Below are positions 1 to 5,011 of a stretch of 5,011 nucleotides of DNA, piece by piece. The translations under genes and the position numbers were made by a program. Position 1 is the first letter of the stretch; each line of letters opens with the position of its first letter. This DNA is from an uncultured bacterium (GTDB lineage: Bacteria; Bacillota; Clostridia; Lachnospirales; Lachnospiraceae), in assembly GCA_947071365.1 (NCBI GenBank), contig CAMTFT010000186.1, positions 1 to 5,011 of the forward strand, given 5' to 3'. Under the pieces are notes generated by a model. It saw nothing but the letters and a program-made list of their open reading frames with translations. It did not search any database and was not told the DNA's origin.

Positions 1-114
1 TTAATGTAAACATACTCATATATCTTATTCCAATCCAACTTTTCTGTCAATACATATTTCTGAAAAACTTGTAAAAAATAAGGATAAAAAGGAAGAGTAC
101 AAAGGAGAGCTGTT
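1..114. other. AT-rich intergenic region upstream of gpr
   Basis: This stretch is strongly AT-rich and I see no ORF with a ribosome binding site in it. It ends with the gpr Shine-Dalgarno sequence AAAGGAG at 101-107. In studied spore formers gpr is transcribed in the forespore by SigF/SigG. I looked for a SigG-like pair (GAATA-type -35, CATnnTA-type -10) and found only poor matches, such as CATATTT at 53-59 without a good -35. No promoter is called; the real one may lie upstream of the window. Confidence 0.6.
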
Positions 115-1068
115 ATGATGGGAAATTTTCAGATTCGGACAGATCTGGCTCTGGAGGCCAGAGAAAGCTATGGAGAGGATGATATCAGGATCCGCGGAGT
201 GAAGATCGAAGAGGAGGCGGATGAGGAAAGAGAGATCTATACCACCATTGTAAAGATCGAGACAGAGAACGGTGCGAAGGCCATGGGAAAACCGGTGGGA
301 ATGTACATTACGATCGAGGCGCCCAACATGTCAGTACCGGATGAGGATTATCACCGGGAGATATCGGAGGAGCTGGCAAAGTATCTTAAGCGGATCATGG
401 GGGAGCGCCATGGCTCTGTTCTGGTGGTGGGCCTGGGGAACCGGGACGTGACGCCGGATGCCCTGGGGCCGGATGTGGTAAACAACCTTCATATTACGAG
501 ACATATGATAAAGGAGTACGGCCGTGCCGTCTCTGATCTGGAGCGGGAGAAGGAGATCAGCGCCATTGTCCCGGGAGTCATGGCACAGACGGGGATGGAG
601 ACGCTGGAGATCATAAAAGGTGTTGTGGGGGAGACGAGGCCGGAGATCGTCATTGCCATCGATGCGCTTGCAGCCCGCAGCACGAAGCGGTTGAACCGGA
701 CGATCCAGATCACGGACACGGGAATCAATCCCGGCTCCGGCGTGGGGAATCACCGCAATGCCATCAATGAGGAAACGCTGGGTGTCCCGGTGATTGCAGT
801 GGGGGTTCCTACGGTGGTGGATGCTGCGACGATCGTCAATGATACGATGGAGGAACTGATTGCGCAGATGGACAGTTCGGCCAGTATGCAGAGGCTGGGC
901 GGTACGCTGGGAACGCTGAATCAGGCGGAAAAGCATCAGATGATACGGGAGCTGATCTCACCGCATCTGAATACGATGTTCGTGACGCCGAAGGATATTG
1001 ATGAGACGGTGAAATATCTGAGCTATACCATATCGGAGGGGCTGAATATTGCGTTTTCCGGACAATAA
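115..1068 (+). CDS. gpr: GPR endopeptidase (spore germination protease), zymogen form
   Basis: GPR degrades the small acid-soluble proteins (SASPs) that coat spore DNA, starting DNA release and amino-acid supply in the first minutes of germination. It belongs to peptidase family A25, an atypical aspartic protease made in the forespore as an inactive zymogen. The 317-residue length is close to the family norm. Residues 8-13 (RTDLAL) mimic a SASP cleavage site and mark the expected self-processing point, between Asp10 and Leu11 by analogy with Bacillus megaterium GPR. Two conserved blocks are visible: GLGNRDVTPDALGPD (106-120) and AIDALAARS (181-189). Asp115 and Asp183 are the likely counterparts of the two catalytic aspartates known in B. 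megaterium. The start at 115 sits 7 bases after AAAGGAG (101-107); the next codon is also ATG and could serve instead. In many Clostridia spoIIP follows gpr; here a different gene does. Expression is expected to be forespore-specific (knowledge of the family, not seen here). Confidence 0.96.
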   Translation: MMGNFQIRTDLALEARESYGEDDIRIRGVKIEEEADEEREIYTTIVKIETENGAKAMGKPVGMYITIEAPNMSVPDEDYHREISEELAKYLKRIMGERHGSVLVVGLGNRDVTPDALGPDVVNNLHITRHMIKEYGRAVSDLEREKEISAIVPGVMAQTGMETLEIIKGVVGETRPEIVIAIDALAARSTKRLNRTIQITDTGINPGSGVGNHRNAINEETLGVPVIAVGVPTVVDAATIVNDTMEELIAQMDSSASMQRLGGTLGTLNQAEKHQMIRELISPHLNTMFVTPKDIDETVKYLSYTISEGLNIAFSGQ

Positions 1069-1110
1069 GGTGCTGCCGGACAGTTTTTCACCGGACGGTG
1101 GATTCGGTGA

Positions 1111-1139
1111 TTGACTTTGGAAAGGACAGGGGATATTAT
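1111..1139 (+). promoter_or_regulatory. SigA-type promoter for the membrane protein gene
   Basis: TTGACT at 1111-1116 and TATTAT at 1134-1139 are separated by exactly 17 bases; each hexamer differs from the SigA consensus at one position. The predicted transcription start is near 1146, 15 bases before the ribosome binding site at 1161-1167. This gives the gene at 1179 a promoter independent of the sporulation gene upstream. It also argues against the upstream GTG at 1098 as the start codon, because that GTG lies before the -35 box. Confidence 0.65.
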
Positions 1140-1160
1140 AAGTTATCGAAATTGATGTAC

Positions 1161-1167
1161 AGGAAGG
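1161..1167 (+). promoter_or_regulatory. Shine-Dalgarno that decides the start at 1179
   Basis: AGGAAGG lies 11 bases before the ATG at 1179. Neither the in-frame ATG at 1155 nor the in-frame GTG at 1098 has a comparable purine-rich site, so 1179 is the preferred start. Confidence 0.55.
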
Positions 1168-1178
1168 AACCAAGAGGA

Positions 1179-1721
1179 ATGCCCCGGAAAGAGAAGAAGG
1201 GCCGCAGGGCCTATTTGAATGACATTAAGATGAATGAAAGCGGCAAATACGTCTATGAGGGGACGTGTTATTTCTGGAATGAGGAAGGGGAGAGCCGCTG
1301 CCGTGTGCTGGTAAGGCTGTGGATTCTGTGCGGGGTGCTTGTTGTCGCTGCTGTGGCGGCGGGGTGTATTCCGGCTCCGGGGATGGGGAATTGCATTTAT
1401 CTCGTACTGCCGTATGCGCTGGAAGTCATCGCGGCGGTCGGTGTGTGCTGGGGGCTGGGAAGGCTGACTTTTGGGGGAGATCCCCTGCGGGAGTACGTAT
1501 ATCAGGCCACGGCAGAAAAAATACCGGGACGCTCTGCACTTGCGGCAGTGCTGGCAGTCCTTACGGCTGCGGGAGAGATCATATATGTGATCCAGAACGG
1601 AATGCAGGATGATGCGGGAATGTTTGCACTGTGCCTGATACTGGAAGGTGCAGCGGCTGTTTCTGCTGTGTATCTGCGCCGGGTGGTGTCGGGGCTTTCC
1701 TGGGACAAAAGGCGGCAGTAA
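1179..1721 (+). CDS. Hypothetical four-helix membrane protein
   Basis: I do not recognise this 180-residue protein. The first 42 residues are polar and very basic at the start (PRKEKKGRR), with a probable short strand-forming stretch (KYVYEGTCYFW, 23-33). Four hydrophobic segments follow, at roughly residues 43-64, 72-96, 118-140 and 147-166. The C-terminus is short and basic (WDKRRQ), consistent with both ends in the cytoplasm by the positive-inside rule. No catalytic motif, lipobox or signal-peptidase site is apparent. The frame is also open back to a GTG at 1098, but that codon lies upstream of the promoter at 1111-1139 and lacks a good ribosome binding site. Codon use matches the flanking genes, so it looks native and expressed. 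Its position after gpr does not imply a sporulation role, because it has its own vegetative-type promoter. Its stop codon overlaps the start of a possible small ORF (TAATG). Confidence 0.75.
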   Translation: MPRKEKKGRRAYLNDIKMNESGKYVYEGTCYFWNEEGESRCRVLVRLWILCGVLVVAAVAAGCIPAPGMGNCIYLVLPYALEVIAAVGVCWGLGRLTFGGDPLREYVYQATAEKIPGRSALAAVLAVLTAAGEIIYVIQNGMQDDAGMFALCLILEGAAAVSAVYLRRVVSGLSWDKRRQ

Positions 1722-1843
1722 TGACGAAGAAAAAGCTGTTTCGTTCCAGACCGGATGATTTCACTTGTGCCGAAGAAATTGCCGCTAACTTATTTATATT
1801 CAAATTAGTGAATAATTGTGCAAATTTTCCATCAAATCTATAA
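1721..1843 (+). CDS. Possible 40-residue small protein, overlapping the upstream stop
   Basis: An ATG overlaps the stop of the membrane protein gene as TAATG, the arrangement expected for translational coupling. It is preceded by AAGGCGG at 1709-1715, one mismatch from AAGGAGG, at a spacing of 5 bases. The 40-codon frame starts with a basic segment (MTKKKLFRSR), continues through an acidic patch (PDD, EE) and ends with a mildly hydrophobic stretch (NLFIFKLV) and two cysteines. I recognise no family. The second half is distinctly AT-rich and resembles the non-coding DNA after it, so this may be a chance frame or a remnant of a longer gene. The start signals are the only real support. Confidence 0.3.
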   Translation: MTKKKLFRSRPDDFTCAEEIAANLFIFKLVNNCANFPSNL

Positions 1844-1845
1844 AT

Positions 1846-1865
1846 TGCCTGTCTGTTTTCAGGCA
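1846..1865. repeat. Imperfectly spaced dyad TGCCTG-N8-CAGGCA
   Basis: TGCCTG (1846-1851) and CAGGCA (1860-1865) are perfect inverted arms of 6 bases around the 8-base loop TCTGTTTT. As RNA it would be a modest hairpin, but no T-tract follows, so it is a poor intrinsic terminator. As DNA it could be a protein-binding site 18 bases upstream of the -35 box of the importer promoter. Its CCTG/CAGG core recurs in the dyad within that promoter. Confidence 0.4.
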
Positions 1866-1882
1866 GAATCATCAATAAAAAA

Positions 1883-1911
1883 TTGACAAAACCTGCGGAA
1901 GCAGGTATACT
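1883..1911 (+). promoter_or_regulatory. Near-consensus SigA promoter of the ABC importer operon
   Basis: TTGACA (1883-1888) is a perfect -35 hexamer, followed by an optimal 17-base spacer and TATACT (1906-1911), one mismatch from TATAAT. Transcription should start near 1918, giving a leader of about 129 bases before the start codon at 2047. The spacer is unusual: it holds a perfect dyad (1891-1906), which may be an operator. A promoter this close to consensus fits an abundant binding protein whose expression is restrained by a repressor or by the leader RNA. Confidence 0.85.
1891..1906. promoter_or_regulatory. Dyad inside the promoter spacer, candidate operator
   Basis: ACCTGC (1891-1896) and GCAGGT (1901-1906) are perfect inverted arms around GGAA. 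The dyad fills almost the whole spacer and its last base is the first base of the -10 box, so a bound dimeric repressor would block RNA polymerase. The spacer is the normal 17 bases, which argues against a MerR-type activator, as those use stretched spacers of 19-20. No regulator gene is visible nearby. Confidence 0.4.
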
Positions 1912-1923
1912 TAAAAAATATAG

Positions 1924-2013
1924 AAAGAACTTTCGCAGCGATGTTGCAAGGGGGGATATCCCCCCTTTATGCTTGCTATGCAAGCATAAACCCCCTGTTC
2001 GCTGAGGTTCTTT
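1924..2013 (+). promoter_or_regulatory. Highly structured 5' leader element of the importer mRNA
   Basis: This 90-base segment, starting only a few bases after the predicted transcription start, folds almost completely by nested inverted repeats. Outer stem: 1924-1930 (AAAGAAC) with 2007-2013 (GTTCTTT). Second stem: 1936-1941 (CAGCGA) with 1999-2004 (TCGCTG). Inside are two adjacent hairpins: a perfect 20-base palindrome at 1948-1967 (AA, six G, ATAT, six C, TT), and an 11-base-pair stem at 1966-1976/1980-1990 with the triloop TAT. A second C-run (1991-1995) follows and can compete for the G-run. No T-tract follows, so it is not an intrinsic terminator. It matches no riboswitch class I can recognise. 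It may be a cis-regulatory RNA, a 5' stabiliser of an abundant mRNA, or a small palindromic repeat inserted between promoter and gene. The pairings are read directly from the sequence; the function is inference. Confidence 0.7.
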
Positions 2014-2028
2014 ATGATAAAAAAGAAG

Positions 2029-2035
2029 AAGGAGG
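2029..2035 (+). promoter_or_regulatory. Shine-Dalgarno that decides the start at 2047
   Basis: AAGGAGG lies 11 bases before the ATG at 2047. An in-frame ATG at 2014 would place this Shine-Dalgarno inside the coding sequence and put a KKKKEELLS stretch ahead of the signal peptide. That ATG has no purine-rich site and directly abuts the leader stem. The start at 2047 is therefore preferred. Confidence 0.8.
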
Positions 2036-2046
2036 AATTATTAAGT

Positions 2047-4326
2047 ATGACAAATGCAAAAAAAATGTTAGCGCTTTTGCTGGCGACTGGCATGACACTT
2101 GGCCAGATCATGAGCGTGTCAGCAGAAGAGGCTTCGACGGAAGCCGTGACAGAAGCTGCTTCTGCAGCTACAGAGGCCACAGACGGACAGACCCTGGTGG
2201 CATCTACCAACCATTTCGAGGCAAAGTTCTCACCGTTCTTTGCGGCAAGCAGTGAGGATCAGAATGTTGTTGACCTGACTCAGCTCACTCTGGTTACGAC
2301 AGACCGTGTAGGTGCGGTTGTGGAGAACGCGATTGAAGGAGAGACACGTTCCTACAATGGAACTGACTATACATATTACGGACCGGCCAGCGTTGCGGTT
2401 ACGGAGAACGAGGACGGCAGTGTTTATTACGATTTTACCCTGAGAGACGACCTTGTGTTCTCTGATGGCACACCGGTGGATATTGACGATGTAATTTTCA
2501 GTCTTTATGTGCAGAGTGACCCGACGTATGACGGATCTGCTACGCTATACAGCAACCCGATCCTTGGCATGGAAGAGTACCGTTCCGGTATGTCCACACT
2601 GTCTGTACTTCTGGCAGCGGCAGGCGAGGACAACACGGACTTCAGCCTCTGGACAGAGGAACAGCAGACTGCATTCTGGGCTGCTGTAAATGAAGGCGGT
2701 ACAGCTTTTGCACAGGAGATCGTGGATTACTGTGTGGGAGCGGGCATGTGTGAAGAAGGCGATGTAGCCACGGCAGCAGCAAACTGGGCATTTGACGGCC
2801 TGGAAGCAGACGCTACGGCTAAGGATTTCTTCCTGGCAATTGCTGAAAATTATGGATGGAACTTCTCCGCAATGGAGGCTGAGACAGCCGGCACAGCGCT
2901 TGCTGACCTGATTCCGGAGGACGTTTACAACTACTCTACGGTAGGTGTGGAGACAGGCGAATCCGCAGACCATATCGAGGGTATCCAGAAAACCGGCGAT
3001 TACAGCGTACGTATCGTTGCAACGGAGGTTGCTGCGAACCTGATCTATTCACTTGGTATTCAGATCGCTCCGCTGCATTACTATGGTGACGAATCTCTGT
3101 ATGACTATGACAACAACAAATTCGGTTTTGAGAAGGGTGACCTTTCCAAGGTGCGTTCCGTGACGACAAAGCCTCTCGGCGGCGGCGCTTACACCTTCAA
3201 GGATTACTCAAACGGTACGGTTTATCTGGAAGCAAACCCGACCTACTTCAAGGGCGAGCCGAAGATCAAATACCTGAACCTGCTGGAGACTCTGGAGGAT
3301 GACAAGACCGTAGGTATCGAGGCCGGTACGATCGATATCGGTGATCCGTCCTACTCAGGCGAGGTTCGTAAGCAGATCACAGAGTACAACGGCGGCGACG
3401 ATACACTTGAGGGCGATGTTGTTACGATCAAGCTGTATGATTTCCTGGGATACGGCTACATTGCGCTGAGCGCAAACAACGTGAAGGTTGGCAGCGATCC
3501 GGCATCCGACGCTTCCAAGAACCTGCGTAAGGCAATCAGTACGGTTCTGGCTGCTTACCGTGATGAGTCCATCGACTCTTACTACGGCGACACAGCGGCT
3601 GTTGTGAACTATCCGATCTCCAGTACATCCTGGGCAGCTCCGCAGGTAACGGACGACGGCTACGAGGTAGCATACTCCAAGGATGTGGAGGGCAACCCGA
3701 TCTACACAGACGGCATGAGTGTAGAAGAAAAGTATGACGCAGCGCTTCAGGCAGCGCTTGGATTCTTTGAGGCAGCAGGCTATACCGTAGAAGATGGCAA
3801 GCTGACAGCAGCACCGGAAGGCGCGAAGCTTGAGTACCAGATCAATATTGGCGCAAACGGCGCTGGCGATCACCCGTCCTTCCTGCTTCTGAAGAATGCG
3901 GCAGACGCACTGGCGAAGATTGGCTTCACTCTGAACGTAAATGATATCACGACGGCTTCCGAGCTGTATCAGACGTATCAGTCCGGCGTGGCTGAAGGAT
4001 GGTGTGCAGCATGGCAGGCAACTCCGGATCCGGATATGTACCAGTTGTATCACAGTCAGGGAAGCACAAACTACTACTGCATCAATGATCCGGAGCTGGA
4101 TGATCTGATCGTAGGCGGACGTCAGTCAACCGATCAGGAATATCGTAAGACTCTGTACAAGGCGGCTATGGATATTATCATGGACTGGGGCGTTGAGATC
4201 CCGATCTACCAGAGAAGCGAGTGCTACATCTTCTCTACAGAGCGTGTAAATATCGATACGCTTACTCCGGATATGACTCCGTACTGGAGCTGGATGAATG
4301 AGGTTGAGACACTGGAGATGAACTAA
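2047..4326 (+). CDS. Family-5 (peptide/nickel-type) ABC transporter solute-binding protein
   Basis: This 759-residue protein is the extracellular receptor of an ABC importer of the Dpp/Opp/Nik type: it captures substrate outside the membrane and delivers it to the permeases. Residues 1-26 form a signal peptide ending VSA|EE, a signal peptidase I type site. A Thr/Glu/Ala-rich linker follows (about 27-48). The family signature lies at about 128-153 ([20 protein letters not shown]), followed by GDYSVRI (about 317-323), PLGGGAYTF (about 376-384), NLRKAIS (about 492-498) and [16 protein letters not shown] (about 655-670), all in the order seen in DppA. Two features are odd. There is no lipobox cysteine; the first Cys is near residue 229. 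The protein is also about 200 residues longer than DppA, with much of the excess at about 175-299. The gene is the first of an operon with the permease at 4467. Substrate cannot be read from the sequence: peptides are likely, while oligosaccharides or nickel are possible. Confidence 0.93.
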   Translation: MTNAKKMLALLLATGMTLGQIMSVSAEEASTEAVTEAASAATEATDGQTLVASTNHFEAKFSPFFAASSEDQNVVDLTQLTLVTTDRVGAVVENAIEGETRSYNGTDYTYYGPASVAVTENEDGSVYYDFTLRDDLVFSDGTPVDIDDVIFSLYVQSDPTYDGSATLYSNPILGMEEYRSGMSTLSVLLAAAGEDNTDFSLWTEEQQTAFWAAVNEGGTAFAQEIVDYCVGAGMCEEGDVATAAANWAFDGLEADATAKDFFLAIAENYGWNFSAMEAETAGTALADLIPEDVYNYSTVGVETGESADHIEGIQKTGDYSVRIVATEVAANLIYSLGIQIAPLHYYGDESLYDYDNNKFGFEKGDLSKVRSVTTKPLGGGAYTFKDYSNGTVYLEANPTYFKGEPKIKYLNLLETLEDDKTVGIEAGTIDIGDPSYSGEVRKQITEYNGGDDTLEGDVVTIKLYDFLGYGYIALSANNVKVGSDPASDASKNLRKAISTVLAAYRDESIDSYYGDTAAVVNYPISSTSWAAPQVTDDGYEVAYSKDVEGNPIYTDGMSVEEKYDAALQAALGFFEAAGYTVEDGKLTAAPEGAKLEYQINIGANGAGDHPSFLLLKNAADALAKIGFTLNVNDITTASELYQTYQSGVAEGWCAAWQATPDPDMYQLYHSQGSTNYYCINDPELDDLIVGGRQSTDQEYRKTLYKAAMDIIMDWGVEIPIYQRSECYIFSTERVNIDTLTPDMTPYWSWMNEVETLEMN

Positions 4327-4342
4327 CAAATCCTTGTGTGCT

Positions 4343-4372
4343 GAGGGGCTGCCAGTCAGCCCCTCTTTCGTT
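4343..4372 (+). terminator. Hairpin with weak T-tract between binding protein and permease
   Basis: GAGGGGCTG (4343-4351) and CAGCCCCTC (4357-4365) form a perfect 9-base-pair GC-rich stem with the loop CCAGT, followed by TTTCGTT. The T-tract is short and broken, so readthrough is expected. It lies 16 bases after the stop of the binding protein gene and before the permease of the same importer. That is the usual place for a partial terminator or 3' stabilising stem that lets the binding protein outnumber the membrane components. Confidence 0.7.
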
Positions 4373-4466
4373 ACCGCGGGGGATTTAAGCCGGCTTTGGC
4401 AGGGGTTCTTTTCTTTCGCGGAATCGATTGATATACAGGAAAATATATACAGACAGGAGGATTTGT

Positions 4467-5011
4467 ATGAAGAAATTCATTGCAAAAAGAATTGCATTTT
4501 CCGTGATGATTCTTTTTTGCGTTTCTTTTATCATTTATGCGCTGATGCGCTGCCTGCCGGGATCCTTTGTGGAAAATATGGCGATGACGCTTTCTCAGGC
4601 GCCCGGCGCCAAGCCCTTTGAGGAGTGGCTGGCTCAATTGAACGCGAGCTACGGCATGGACAAGGGAATCGTTCCGGGCTATTTCGTATGGCTTTCCGAT
4701 GCGATCCGCGGAGATTTTGGCGACAGTTGGAAATTTATCGTTCCGGTGACGCAGAAGTTCCGTGAGGTCATCTGGCTTTCCTTTGCCATGGGCGGCATTG
4801 CTTTTTTGCTGGAGCTGATCATTGCGATCCCGCTGGGCGTGATTGCATCAACGAAGCAGTATTCCAGACTGGATTACGGCATTACAGCCGGTGCTCTGGT
4901 GGGTATTTCCCTGCCGACCTTTTTCTTCGCTACGATTTTGAAGCTTGTCTTTTCCGTAAAGCTGGGCTGGTTTGACCTGTATGGCATCGTAGGAAGAAAT
5001 TATGCGCAGCT
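4467..5011 (+). CDS. DppB/OppB-like ABC importer permease, 3' end beyond window
   Basis: This is the N-terminal 181 residues of an inner-membrane permease of the binding-protein-dependent type that imports peptides or nickel; it would pair with a DppC-like partner. The start at 4467 lies 6 bases after AGGAGG (4455-4460). The first transmembrane helix is at about residues 9-29 and is followed by LPGS, where the family usually has PGDP. The OppB/DppB N-terminal signature is visible: YGMD (62-65) and WLSDAIRGDFGDSW (75-88), matching the usual YGLD...GDLG pattern. Further helices lie at about 104-126 and 140-162, followed by KLGWFDLYG (165-173), a block well conserved in the family. The EAA loop that contacts the ATPase would be downstream, outside the window. 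The frame is open to the last base. It lies 140 bases after the binding protein gene, with only a partial terminator and no clear new promoter between, so it is probably co-transcribed with it. A dppB-like name would be reasonable but substrate is unproven. Confidence 0.93.
   Translation, partial: MKKFIAKRIAFSVMILFCVSFIIYALMRCLPGSFVENMAMTLSQAPGAKPFEEWLAQLNASYGMDKGIVPGYFVWLSDAIRGDFGDSWKFIVPVTQKFREVIWLSFAMGGIAFLLELIIAIPLGVIASTKQYSRLDYGITAGALVGISLPTFFFATILKLVFSVKLGWFDLYGIVGRNYAQ

Noticed and set aside
331..936. Long minus-strand open frame opposite gpr
   Set aside because: It is Arg/His-rich low-quality sequence mirroring a confidently identified gene, with no family motifs; a GC-rich shadow frame.
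1797..1814. AT-rich dyad TATTCA-N6-TGAATA
   Set aside because: Short arms in very AT-rich sequence arise readily by chance, and it lies inside the doubtful small ORF with no nearby start of transcription.
1823..1837. CodY-like box upstream of the importer promoter
   Set aside because: AATTTTC is followed by a poor second half; about 5 of 15 positions mismatch the known consensus. It is no better than chance in AT-rich DNA, although dpp operons are known CodY targets.
1817..1845. Second possible promoter TTGTGC-N17-TATAAA
   Set aside because: The -35 matches only 3 of 6 positions, and a much better promoter lies just downstream at 1883-1911.
2014..2046. Upstream in-frame ATG for the binding protein
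   Set aside because: It would place the strong Shine-Dalgarno AAGGAGG inside the coding region, and it lacks a site of its own; 2047 gives a normal signal peptide.
1941..2255. Open frame across the leader and the start of the binding protein gene
   Set aside because: No ribosome binding site precedes the ATG at 1941. The frame overlaps the well-supported binding protein gene, and the apparent peptide is a by-product of reading through the palindromic leader.
3355..4053. Long minus-strand open frame opposite the binding protein gene
   Set aside because: It is antisense to conserved family-5 blocks, with no recognisable start signal or motif; a shadow frame.
4334..4621. Open frame overlapping the terminator hairpin and the start of the permease
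   Set aside because: It lies in a different frame from the permease, which has a strong ribosome binding site and clear family motifs; this frame is a shadow.

Overview
The window looks like chromosomal DNA from a spore-forming, anaerobic Gram-positive bacterium of the class Clostridia, most probably a Lachnospiraceae-type organism. The clues are a spore germination protease (gpr), AGGAGG-type ribosome binding sites, GC-rich coding regions separated by AT-rich gaps, and a secreted peptide-type solute-binding protein of the long form I associate with that family. No species can be named from the sequence alone.

Layout, all on the plus strand. Bases 1-114 are an AT-rich upstream gap with the gpr ribosome binding site at its end. 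Bases 115-1068 encode the GPR protease, complete with its self-processing site. A good vegetative-type promoter (1111-1139) follows, then an unrecognised four-helix membrane protein (best start 1179, end 1721). A possible 40-codon ORF overlaps its stop codon (TAATG, 1721-1843). Bases 1844-2046 are non-coding but dense with signals: a dyad (1846-1865), a near-consensus SigA promoter with a perfect dyad inside its spacer (1883-1911), and a 90-base, highly self-complementary leader (1924-2013) just ahead of a strong Shine-Dalgarno sequence. Bases 2047-4326 encode a long family-5 extracellular solute-binding protein of an ABC importer. A hairpin with a weak T-tract (4343-4372) follows, then the first permease of the importer (4467 to beyond the window end).

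How the genes work together: the last two genes are the start of a peptide/nickel-type (Dpp/Opp) ABC import operon. The binding protein captures substrate outside the cell and the DppB-like permease forms half of the membrane channel. The second permease and the ATPases are expected beyond base 5011. The hairpin between them probably lets the binding protein be made in excess. GPR acts in germinating spores and is functionally unrelated to the importer. The membrane protein between them has its own promoter, so the window holds at least three transcription units.

The most noteworthy element is the structured leader of the importer mRNA. It has nested stems, two C-runs competing for one G-run, and a possible anti-Shine-Dalgarno pairing. 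It could be a translational switch, a 5' mRNA stabiliser, or a small palindromic (REP/MITE-like) repeat that landed between promoter and gene. The sequence alone does not decide between these.
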